NCBI GenBank assembly: GCA_029077775.1
Contig: JAQNCU010000094.1
Location: 1-9,145 of the forward strand
From: Acidocella sp.
GTDB taxonomy: Bacteria; Pseudomonadota; Alphaproteobacteria; Acetobacterales; Acetobacteraceae
Reading direction: 5' to 3'
Length of the DNA stretch: 9,145 bases
Both the position numbers and the translations under genes were made by a program. The notes beneath the pieces are model-generated. The model was not told where the DNA came from. It did no database searches and was given only the letters and a program-made list of their open reading frames with translations. Shown here one piece after another: positions 1-8,972 of this stretch (the stretch's first letter is position 1; every line of letters begins with the position of its first letter).

Positions 1-177
1 ACCGGATTAAGTGCGATCGTGCAAAATGCTCTCGAGAAACAACCGCTGGGTGGTCATCTCTTTGTTTTTCGTGGACGGCGCGGCGATCTTCTGAAAATCC
101 TATGGTGGGATGGGACAGGTCTTTGCCTTATGGCAAAACACCTCTCTGGAAAGGGCCGACCGGTGGCAAGCAGATGA
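1..177 (+). pseudogene. tnpB: IS66-family TnpB (Orf2) remnant, truncated at both ends
   Basis: Reading from base 1 in frame 1 gives a stretch containing GGHLFVFRGRRGDLLKILWW followed by DGTGLCLMAKHL. This is the hallmark core of IS66 TnpB, the small accessory protein of IS66 transposition. Full-length TnpB is about 115 residues; this covers roughly residues 25-80 and the 5' part lies outside the window. After AKHL the frame is lost: frame 1 stops at 175-177. The expected LERGRF-WPQA block is recognisable as LERADRWQAD in the next frame, consistent with a small deletion near 150 plus further decay. No tnpA, tnpC or terminal inverted repeat is visible. I see an inactive IS66 relic. Confidence 0.85.
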
Positions 178-535
178 AAATCTAAGATCGATCTATGCAT
201 TCGAAGCTCGGGCGTTATATAGCGGCGTAGCCGACGTTACGGGGCAGCGCTTGAATCAAATAACAATGCAAATGGACGTCGGCCAACTTGTCGACTTATG
301 TGACTCCTTTGCGATCATTGCAAACAAGCATGTTGCACATAATGACCGGAACAAATCCGGTTACGACATTGACCTATTAACGCTGGATGACACAATTGTG
401 CGGGTTAAGCGCCTAATGCGAAAGTACACGCGCCTATTCGATGGCGGCGGCAATGGCGAGGGAGAACCAGATCCTGAAGGGATGTTGTCGTTATACCGGT
501 TCGCATGGCTAGATGAGCCTTCAACGCAGCATTGA
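110..535 (+). CDS. HEPN/AbiU2-like hypothetical protein, probably 5'-truncated and fused to IS66 remnant sequence
   Basis: The 141-residue frame opens with an ATG inside the IS66 tnpB remnant. Its first ~22 residues (through LERADRWQAD) derive from shifted tnpB sequence, so the natural N-terminus has probably been lost. The rest is mainly helical-looking and contains FAIIANKHVAHND (residues 68-79) followed by a charged helix up to KYTRLF. A (R)xKHxAHxD segment of this kind is typical of HEPN-fold proteins such as the abortive-infection AbiU2 family. Here the usual catalytic arginine position before the KHVAH block is alanine/asparagine (A71, N72), so RNase activity is doubtful. The tail is Gly/Glu-rich. 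The next internal Met is residue 53, which would remove half the domain. Family assignment is by motif only. It could be an expressed chimera or a dead gene. Confidence 0.4.
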   Translation: MGQVFALWQNTSLERADRWQADENLRSIYAFEARALYSGVADVTGQRLNQITMQMDVGQLVDLCDSFAIIANKHVAHNDRNKSGYDIDLLTLDDTIVRVKRLMRKYTRLFDGGGNGEGEPDPEGMLSLYRFAWLDEPSTQH

Positions 536-587
536 TCGCCTGGTAACGGGCAAACGTGTTCTAGTGCCCGTTCAGCACGCGATCAAT
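531..587. repeat. Long imperfect stem-loop (nested inverted repeat)
   Basis: An outer perfect 9-bp arm ATTGATCGC (531-539) pairs with GCGATCAAT (579-587). An inner perfect 8-bp arm AACGGGCA (545-552) pairs with TGCCCGTT (565-572) around a 12-nt loop, with 5- and 6-nt internal bulges between the two stems. It covers the stop codon of the upstream HEPN-like frame and lies downstream of hsdR on the other strand. There is no T-tract on either side, so it is not a classic intrinsic terminator. It could block convergent transcripts or be a mobile-element end or palindromic repeat. Confidence 0.6.
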
Positions 588-698
588 CCTTAGAAAAAGA
601 ACCAAGGGAGTCCGCAGCATTAACCGTTTAAGCCTCGTAGAACGTTGTCGATCAGCCGCTCGCGCCGGTCTGAGGCGATGATGAGGACTGACCAGGCG

Positions 699-3868
<3,170 letters not shown>

Positions 3869-3872
<4 letters not shown>

Positions 3873-5116
3873 ACAGCAGTCGCAACCAGCTTTTCGGCTT
3901 CCCGGATGCGGATTTCACCGGACATGAGTTTGGGGAGGAGATAATCGCGGGTTTGGGCGAGCTGCGATGTCTCCGCATTGTTCCGTAGGATCTTATCAAA
4001 AAGAGGATCGATTACGGCAGAGGCACTCTCACAGATATCTCTGTGAATGGGAAATTGCATAATGCGATTCTTTAGGGCGGTATAAGTTATTTGGGGCTGT
4101 GCTGAGCCACTGATACAACCATCAAAAGTATCCATCTTAAAATATATATTTATGAAAAATGTCGATCCAAACTTAGGCAGGCATGCGAAAGAGTTGTTTG
4201 AAACGCAAGCGCTATACTCAGTGAGCTTTATTAGGCCGCAATTTGATCCGCGACAAGTTATGAGCGTTACTGGCTCGGAATATGTATATTTATGGCTGTA
4301 GCCGAGGATCCCATTTCCTCCCCATACCGGGTGAAGAAATTCGGCGGATTTAATATCGCTCATATCTTCTTTGGCCAGATACTTACCCTGCTTAGCATCA
4401 ACAAGCTGTTCAAAGGTCACATAGCTCCATCCCTCCGGTTTCCCCTCATCATCTAGCCGCTCGGGAAACAGCGACCAAAGATCAGGCGCAAGATACGGCG
4501 CGCGGCCTTCGGCTTTGGCGCGGGTGGGGCCGAAATCGACGAACCAATCCTTGAAGATCGCCCGCGCCATTGACTCCAGCGTTTCGTTCATGCAGCGGTT
4601 CAGCTCGATTTTGTCGTCCAGGGCGCGAATGAAGCTGCCTATATCTGCCTGGATATTATAGTCAAACTTAGGGACCGTAATTCGCCCGATATCAGTACTA
4701 CTGATATTTGGCTGGGCGCTTCCATGCGCCTGTGAAAGTACGATTTGATCGAAGCCGGGTTGAGTCAAGATTGCATATATAAAATCATCTGTGGATTTTC
4801 CAGCCTTGGCGGAAATTTTAGCAACACGTTGATTTATGAACGCAAATAACGAGTGCCGATAACGCCCGACCTTTCCCGTGGTTGCTCCCGTCATTGCCAT
4901 GACCATATCGCCGTTGATTATCTTGAAACGTTCGATTCCACTTGCCTTTTCTGGCAAGATGTGCTCGCATTTCGTTATATCAATCAGTGGTGGTTCGATA
5001 GCCGAAATTTTCACTACGGGAATTCCAAAATCACCAAAATCACCGCTTTTGAAGGCAAAGCCTCCTAGGATTTCAGCCAATTCTGCTAGAGTGGTGTGAT
5101 CCATGGTGTCTTTCAT
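3869..5116 (-). CDS. hsdS: Type I restriction-modification specificity subunit (HsdS), in frame with upstream MNT sequence
   Basis: From the ATG at 5116 this encodes 415 residues, normal HsdS size. HsdS recognises the bipartite DNA target and holds two HsdM subunits. Two target-recognition domains are visible: TRD1 at about residues 10-155 (starting LAEILGGFAFKSGDF, ending near GSAQPNISSTDIGRITVP) and TRD2 at about 227-360 (ending near GSAQPQITYTALKNRI). They are separated by a conserved helix at 161-196 (ALDDKIELNRCMNETLESMA, then FKDWFVDFGP). A second helix with TRDYLLPKLMSGEIRI closes the protein. TRD2-coding DNA (about 4020-4340) is noticeably AT-richer than the rest of the operon, typical of swapped TRDs. 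The open frame continues without a stop back to 5398, into the MNT gene. I chose 5116 because the HsdS-like sequence begins just after it, although the ribosome-binding site is weak; ATG at 5104 is an alternative. Its stop overlaps hsdR. Confidence 0.92.
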
Positions 5117-5426
5117 ATTGCCGAGAGAGAGTTCTACCCGCTCACGCTCCACAATCTTGCGAAATGTCTTGCTGACCGTCTGCATATCCACCACATCAAC
5201 CGCATACGGCAAATCCGACTCCTCGAAGACCCCTCTCAGCGCGCTTTCCTCGTCCCGCGTCAGCGGCCGGGCGGCATCAATGGCGAGATCGAGATCCGAT
5301 GAATCCTTGGTGGTCCAGGTCGCGCGAGCCAAACACCCACACCTTCGCTTCTGCCGGTAACACGGCGCGCAAAATTGAGCGCACCGTATCGAGGTCATGC
5401 GGCCTGATATCGATGGGCGCAGTCAT
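5117..5426 (-). pseudogene. MNT-type nucleotidyltransferase (HI0073/MntA-like antitoxin), frameshifted in the active-site motif
   Basis: The start ATG (5426-5424) shares one base with the TAA of the upstream HEPN gene (TAATG), a strong coupling signal. Translation gives MTAPIDIRPHDLDTVR and then KVWVFGSR; from there the frame goes wrong and stops at 5279-5277 after 49 residues. The continuation of the family sequence, ATWTTKDSSDLDLAIDAARP and then PYAVDVVDM, is in another frame. Adding 2 nt in the CG run at 5321-5326 would restore G33-S34-x10-D45-L46-D47, the GSx10DxD motif of minimal nucleotidyltransferases with exactly ten spacer residues. The restored protein would be about 104 residues, full family length, but without its own stop before hsdS. 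Family members (MntA) AMPylate and silence their HEPN partner. A longer frame from ATG 5398 has an unrelated N-terminus and lacks the GS. Real mutation, recoding and sequencing error all remain possible. Confidence 0.85.
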
Positions 5427-5854
5427 TACCCTTGATCCTGTTGCGCATGAAGCTGGCTGGACAAGAATTTGGCTTCACGCAAAAACATGGGAACCTGCTC
5501 AAACACTCGTTGCGCTTTTACGCCATCATAGGTGTGGCTTGTGATATTGCGCTGATCGCGGAATTGCAGCCAGACGGCAAGCTCTTCACTCAGCAAACCT
5601 TGGGCATTTCCGGCACGAATTAGATTGGAAAAACTCAGTTTTTCAATCTGCGACGGGTTTTCATCGATACTCTCCAGATAACGACGCAGCATCTTAAACG
5701 ACAGATCATGGGTGAATTCAAAAGCCTGGATTACGGCGGAGCGCAATATCTCGGCAAGCTTGGCATCATTTCGTGCCAATTCCGACTGCGAATAATCAAT
5801 CGCATCTTCAAGTTGCCTAATGGCGTTCTCAAACGGGGAAAAATCTAAGCTCAT
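5426..5854 (-). CDS. HEPN-domain protein, HI0074/HepT type (nucleotidyltransferase substrate-binding family; putative RNase toxin)
   Basis: A 142-residue, mostly helical protein. It matches the HI0074-like nucleotidyltransferase substrate-binding family by layout: FENAIRQLEDAI near the N-terminus, AFEFTHDLSFKMLRRYLE in the middle, and the diagnostic FRDQRNITSHTYD near residues 98-110. R102-x4-H107-x-Y109 is a complete Rx4HxY motif. In characterised HepT toxins of this superfamily the R and H form the RNase site, and the Tyr is the residue AMPylated by the partner MntA enzyme. The start overlaps the hsdM stop (ATGA, 5851-5854) and the stop overlaps the MNT start (TAATG), so it is firmly within the R-M operon. 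It appears intact although its MNT partner is frameshifted. Toxicity is inferred from family; HI0074-type members could also be benign partners. Confidence 0.88.
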   Translation of the reverse strand: MSLDFSPFENAIRQLEDAIDYSQSELARNDAKLAEILRSAVIQAFEFTHDLSFKMLRRYLESIDENPSQIEKLSFSNLIRAGNAQGLLSEELAVWLQFRDQRNITSHTYDGVKAQRVFEQVPMFLREAKFLSSQLHAQQDQG

Positions 5855-7449
5855 AGCGGTTTTACCGTCTTGAGCATCGTGCGGATTTTTGCTGTCAGCA
5901 TGTCGGCTTCGGCGAATTGTTCTTCCAGCGTCTTGGTCAGTTGATCGAAGCGCTCGGCGAAGGGGATGCCATCATCCTCGATATCCGCAGCGCCGACATA
6001 GCGCCCCGGCGTCAGCACATGGCCATGGGCACGGATTTCATCCAGCGTCGCGGCTTTGCAGAAACCTGGTATATCAGCATAAGCGCCGGCGTTTTTTTCG
6101 CCGCGCCAGGCATGATAAGTGTCCGCGATCCGCGCAACGTCAGCTTCGGATAATTCCTTGCGAGTGCGGTCCACCATCACGCCCAGCTTGCGCGCGTCGA
6201 TGAAAAGCACGCTGCCCCGGCGGTCGCGAAAACTTCCATTCTGCTTGTTGCGGGCCAGGAACCACAGGCATGCTGGAATCTGCGTGGAGTAGAACAGTTG
6301 GCCGGGCAGCGCCACCATGCAATCCACCACATCGGCCTCGATCATCGCCCGGCGGATATCGCCTTCGCCCGATTGCGCCGAGGACATCGAGCCATTGGCC
6401 AGCACTACGCCGGCGATGCCGTTGGGCGCAAGGTGCCATAGAATATGCTGCAGCCAGGCATAATTGGCATTGCCGGCCGGCGGCACGCCATATTGCCAGC
6501 GCGCATCCTCACGCAGGCGCTCGCCGCCCCAATCCGAGACGTTAAACGGCGGGTTCGCGAGGATGTAATCGAACCGTTTGTCCTTCAGCTCGTCCTTATG
6601 GAAGCTGCCTTCGTTGTTCCACTTGATATCCGCGTCAATGCCGCGCACCGCCAGGTTCATCTTGGCGAGGCGCCAGGTGGTGTAATTGCTTTCCTGGCCA
6701 TAAATGGCAATATCGCCGAGTTTTCCCCCGTGGGATTCAACGAATTTCTCTGACTGCACGAACATGCCGCCGGAGCCGCAGCACGGGTCATAGACGCGGC
6801 CTTTGAACGGTTCGAGCATCGTCACGAGCACCCGGACCACTGAGCTTGGCGTGTAAAATTCACCGCCGCGTTTGCCTTCCGAACCGGCAAAGCCGCCGAG
6901 GAAATATTCATAGACGCGGCCGAGCAAGTCGCGCGCCTTGTCACCCGGCTTGCCGGTCGCAACGCCGGAGATCAGATCGATCAGCTCACCAAGCATGATC
7001 TTGTCGAGCGCCGGCCGGCTATAGTCTTTCGGGAGGACGCCCTTTAGGCCGGGGTTGGCGCTTTCAATCGCCGCCATGGCATCGTCAATCAGCTTTCCGA
7101 TGGTCGGTTGCTTTGCATTGTTCTGAAGGTGCGACCAGCGCGCTTCCTTCGGCACCCAGAAGACATTCTCGGCCAGATATTCGTCCGAATCTTCCGCTGC
7201 GCCAGGATCATTGGCCAGCAAAGCCTCGTGCTTGGCTTCAAACGCCACCGAGATATGCTTGAGGAAGATCAGGCCTAGCGCGACATGCTTGTAATCTGAG
7301 GGTTCCAGATTCTTGCGCAGCTTATCGGCCGCCAGAAATAGCTGCGCCTCAAAGCCGAGTGTCGCACCGTTACCGTTTTCTTTCTTCGAGGAATCAGCAG
7401 CGGGGATGGCTCCGGTGACGGCGTCTTTCGTCGGTCGGCCTCTTGGCAT
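5851..7449 (-). CDS. hsdM: Type I restriction-modification DNA methyltransferase subunit (HsdM), N6-adenine
   Basis: A 532-residue protein, full length for HsdM. Two copies with one HsdS methylate adenine (N6) in both strands of the target using S-adenosylmethionine, and they also form the base of the restriction complex. After a short low-complexity start (residues 1-30) comes the helical N-terminal HsdM domain (about 32-170). The catalytic domain follows: GEFYTP (196-201), SAM-binding motif I DPCCGSGGMF (221-230), and catalytic motif IV NPPF (299-302) followed by NVSDW. The C-terminal helices (about 490-530) would pack on HsdS. The start at 7449 has an AGGAG 11 nt upstream. It is the first gene of the minus-strand operon and its stop overlaps the HEPN gene by 4 nt. 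No frame damage is seen. Confidence 0.97.
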   Translation of the reverse strand: MPRGRPTKDAVTGAIPAADSSKKENGNGATLGFEAQLFLAADKLRKNLEPSDYKHVALGLIFLKHISVAFEAKHEALLANDPGAAEDSDEYLAENVFWVPKEARWSHLQNNAKQPTIGKLIDDAMAAIESANPGLKGVLPKDYSRPALDKIMLGELIDLISGVATGKPGDKARDLLGRVYEYFLGGFAGSEGKRGGEFYTPSSVVRVLVTMLEPFKGRVYDPCCGSGGMFVQSEKFVESHGGKLGDIAIYGQESNYTTWRLAKMNLAVRGIDADIKWNNEGSFHKDELKDKRFDYILANPPFNVSDWGGERLREDARWQYGVPPAGNANYAWLQHILWHLAPNGIAGVVLANGSMSSAQSGEGDIRRAMIEADVVDCMVALPGQLFYSTQIPACLWFLARNKQNGSFRDRRGSVLFIDARKLGVMVDRTRKELSEADVARIADTYHAWRGEKNAGAYADIPGFCKAATLDEIRAHGHVLTPGRYVGAADIEDDGIPFAERFDQLTKTLEEQFAEADMLTAKIRTMLKTVKPL

Positions 7450-7460
7450 GGCAGATGTGG

Positions 7461-7465
7461 CTCCT
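7461..7465 (-). promoter_or_regulatory. Shine-Dalgarno for hsdM, with weak promoter candidate upstream
   Basis: AGGAG on the minus strand ends 11 nt before the hsdM ATG and supports that start. A TATAAG at 7482-7477 could be a -10 element giving transcription start near 7470. The hexamer 17 bp further upstream (TACCGT) is a poor -35, so the promoter would need help or be of another class. Confidence 0.45.
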
Positions 7466-7523
7466 AGTGGTGCTTGCTTATACTTGATTCGATTGTAATA
7501 CGGTAGACGTCGCCCGGTTAAAG

Positions 7524-7547
7524 GGCTATCGTAATATTACTATAGCC
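7524..7547. promoter_or_regulatory. 24-bp near-perfect palindrome upstream of hsdM (possible operator)
   Basis: GGCTAT at 7524-7529 mirrors ATAGCC at 7542-7547, and the centre GTAATATTAC (7531-7540) is a perfect 10-bp palindrome. Eleven of the twelve base pairs match. It lies about 75 bp upstream of the hsdM start, just upstream of the candidate promoter. It is AT-rich in the middle and has no T-tract, so it looks like a dimeric-protein binding site rather than a terminator. No regulator gene for it is present in the window. Confidence 0.5.
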
Positions 7548-7652
7548 TGCTCGTAGGCGAGGAGACTAGCTCCAACCTTCTGTACCAACCTGATGCGACC
7601 CACCCATATGCAGGTCAGCGGACCCCGTATGCTGATTTAAGCGCGGGCGGCA

Positions 7653-7735
7653 GACTAAGGAACCATCATTTTCGTCTTAGACCCCGCTTCACCCACTGAG
7701 CCGCTCCTCGGTCGGACTAAGACGCGTCATTTTCG
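7653..7735 (+). repeat. Pair of spaced direct repeats GACTAAG-N(5/6)-TCATTTTCG
   Basis: Copy 1 spans 7653-7674 (GACTAAG, 6 nt, TCATTTTCG) and copy 2 spans 7715-7735 (GACTAAG, 5 nt, TCATTTTCG); they start 62 bp apart. Sixteen specified bases are identical in both copies while the spacer differs. Copy 1 is followed by CTTAGAC, inverted relative to the GACTAAG half. Such an arrangement suits protein-binding sites, for example recombinase arm sites near an attachment site, but this is inference. Confidence 0.45.
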
Positions 7736-7798
7736 CCCAGTATAAAGCTGAAGACGGCGGCAGAAACGTCAATGATGGAAGTAGCCTCTTAAAATGAA

Positions 7799-7815
7799 GT
7801 GCACAAATTGTGCAC
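7799..7815. promoter_or_regulatory. 17-bp perfect palindrome GTGCACAA-A-TTGTGCAC
   Basis: Perfect 8-bp arms around a single central A, in otherwise unstructured noncoding DNA. This is the usual form of a dimeric helix-turn-helix operator. No adjacent gene start obviously uses it: hsdM lies 350 bp away on the other strand and trhO 390 bp downstream beyond a terminator. Confidence 0.5.
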
Positions 7816-7934
7816 GGGACGAACGATACAGGGCATCACCAAACGACACCATAAAACTAGAAATCTTAAAAAAAACCATATGGAATGGCACTTTCCGATA
7901 TCACATGGTACCAGCCATCACCCCAAAACCAGGA

Positions 7935-7957
7935 TTCGAATCACGCTGGGGCCACCA
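7935..7957 (+). other. tRNA gene 3'-end fragment, putative attachment site (attR-like)
   Basis: The sequence reads as the 3' end of a tRNA: T-loop TTCGAAT (7935-7941), 3' T-stem strand CACGC (7942-7946), 3' acceptor strand TGGGGCC (7947-7953), discriminator A and encoded CCA (7955-7957). Upstream bases (CCAGGA) cannot pair with CACGC as the 5' T-stem must (GCGTG needed), and no D-arm or anticodon arm is present, so this is only a fragment. An intrinsic terminator follows at once, as after a native tRNA gene. A 3'-end duplicate with its native terminator is what integrating islands leave at the distal end. The parent tRNA should start GGCCCCA; I cannot name its identity with confidence (tRNA-Glu is possible). 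Confidence 0.65.
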
Positions 7958-7963
7958 CTCTCA

Positions 7964-7989
7964 CCCTGCTGCGGCGGGGTTTTTCTTTT
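7964..7989 (+). terminator. Intrinsic terminator following the tRNA fragment
   Basis: CCCTGC (7964-7969) pairs with GCGGGG (7974-7979) around a TGCG tetraloop, giving six pairs including one G-T wobble. It is followed directly by TTTTTCTTTT (7980-7989). It is placed 7 nt after the tRNA CCA, so it is most simply the original terminator of the tRNA gene. Confidence 0.85.
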
Positions 7990-8040
7990 CTTCAGGCCGA
8001 TTGGGCCAGTTTAGTCGTGCCGACCTGACCGCGGCAATCG

Positions 8041-8053
8041 TGCCGTTACGGCA
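8041..8053. repeat. Short palindrome TGCCGT-T-ACGGCA upstream of trhO
   Basis: Perfect 6-bp arms around one base, about 150 bp upstream of the trhO start. There is no T-tract and no clear promoter next to it. It may be a minor regulatory dyad or chance. The rest of the 7990-8201 leader shows nothing assignable. Confidence 0.25.
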
Positions 8054-8201
8054 GGCAGTTTAAGCACCTTAAGGCCAACTTCGTCGAAGGACATCCTGCT
8101 CCGATGCCTTGTGTAATCGGATTGTCGCGATCGCCGTCGGCCATCTTGGCAAGAGACAGAAAAAGGCCGACTCCCATCAGCCTCGTAAAGCCATCATCGC
8201 A

Positions 8202-8972
8202 ATGAGCGACGTTCTGCCGATCCGAGTAGCCGCATTATACCACTTCACGCCGTTTTCCGATTGCGCGAGGCTGCGTGAACTCTTGTGGTCCGTTTGCTAT
8301 GCACATGACATTCGCGGCACGTTATTGATTGCTCCTGAAGGCATTAATGGCACCATTGCCGGCTTGGATACGGCTATAGACGAGGTTCTAGCGGCGATTC
8401 GCACCATACCCGGGTGTGCCGATCTGGCGATAAAATACTCGCGCGCCAAAACACCGCCCTTTGACAGAATGAAAGTGCGGATCAAGCGTGAGATCGTCAC
8501 CATGGGACAGCCGTTTTCCCATCCTGGTGAAAACACCGGCGAATATATAACAGCCGAAAATTGGAATGATTTGATCGGCCAGCCCAATACCGTCGTGATT
8601 GATATTCGCAACGATTATGAAGTAGCATTGGGTAGTTTTGCAAAAGCGATTAATCCAAATATCAAAACATTTCGCGAATTTCCGGAATGGGTGCAGCATC
8701 AAAAACAGCTGCTTTTTTCTGATGAAAGCGCGCCAAACGTGGCCACGTTTTGCACGGGTGGCATTCGTTGTGAAAAAGCCACCGCTTATTTACGGTTTCT
8801 CGGCTTAAAACGCGTGTACCAGCTGCAAGGCGGCATACTCAAATACCTAGAAACCATAGATCCCAAAGCGAGCCAATGGCACGGTGAATGTTTCGTTTTC
8901 GACCAACGCGTTGCCTTAAAGCACGGTCTTGGACTCCACGAAAATACCTCTACGGATGAATCAAAAAGTTAA
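8202..8972 (+). CDS. trhO: tRNA uridine(34) hydroxylase, rhodanese-domain protein TrhO (YceA family)
   Basis: A 256-residue protein from the ATG at 8202. TrhO enzymes hydroxylate U34 of certain tRNAs in an oxygen-dependent step towards 5-methoxy/carboxymethoxyuridine. The N-terminal acylphosphatase-like part has GTLLIAPEGINGTIAG (residues 39-54) and KVRIKREIVTMG (91-102). The rhodanese domain has VVIDIRNDYEVALGSF (131-146) and the family signature FCTGGIRCEKATAYL, with predicted active-site C184. It ends with LQGGILKYLE and ECFVFDQRVALKHGL. The frame extends upstream to an ATG at 8109, but those 31 residues are unlike the family, so I prefer 8202; the ribosome-binding site is weak. GC is lower than in the R-M operon, consistent with the chromosomal backbone side of the island junction. 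Its 3' end overlaps the end of the convergent gene by 12 bp. Confidence 0.93.
   Translation: MSDVLPIRVAALYHFTPFSDCARLRELLWSVCYAHDIRGTLLIAPEGINGTIAGLDTAIDEVLAAIRTIPGCADLAIKYSRAKTPPFDRMKVRIKREIVTMGQPFSHPGENTGEYITAENWNDLIGQPNTVVIDIRNDYEVALGSFAKAINPNIKTFREFPEWVQHQKQLLFSDESAPNVATFCTGGIRCEKATAYLRFLGLKRVYQLQGGILKYLETIDPKASQWHGECFVFDQRVALKHGLGLHENTSTDESKS

Larger units (their letters stand above)
7548..7934. other. Gene-free stretch between the hsdM promoter region and the tRNA fragment
   Basis: I find no coding region with recognisable family features on either strand. The short open frames from about 7794 show no motif, and one runs straight through the tRNA fragment and terminator. The stretch holds the spaced direct repeats and the 17-bp palindrome listed separately, an A-run (TTAAAAAAAACC, about 7866-7877), and otherwise nothing I can assign. 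No integrase gene or integrase remnant is seen. Confidence 0.5.

Noticed and set aside
5117..5398. Minus-strand start at ATG 5398 for a 509-residue HsdS
   Set aside because: Its first ~24 residues (MTSIRCAQFC and following) are an out-of-frame reading of the MNT N-terminus and lack the GS of the catalytic motif. The start that fits the family and the TAATG overlap is 5426 for MNT, with 5116 for HsdS.
7653..7735. CRISPR array
   Set aside because: Only two imperfect repeat units with internal spacer variation, and no cas genes in the window.
7866..7895. Minus-strand terminator from the CCATTCCATATGG and T-run
   Set aside because: The possible stem is only 4 bp and no gene on the minus strand ends just before it.
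7885..7957. Complete tRNA gene ending at the CCA at 7957
   Set aside because: No 5' acceptor strand complementary to TGGGGCC, no D-arm or anticodon arm, and the 5' T-stem cannot pair; only the 3' 23 nt fit.
7794..8063. Plus-strand 89-codon frame and an overlapping 71-codon frame
   Set aside because: They read through the tRNA fragment and the intrinsic terminator and show no family features. The sequence is better explained as noncoding.
8109..8201. Upstream start at 8109 giving a 287-residue TrhO
   Set aside because: The added 31 residues (MCNRIVAIAV and following) do not resemble the TrhO N-terminus, which begins just before LPIRVAALYHF at 8202.
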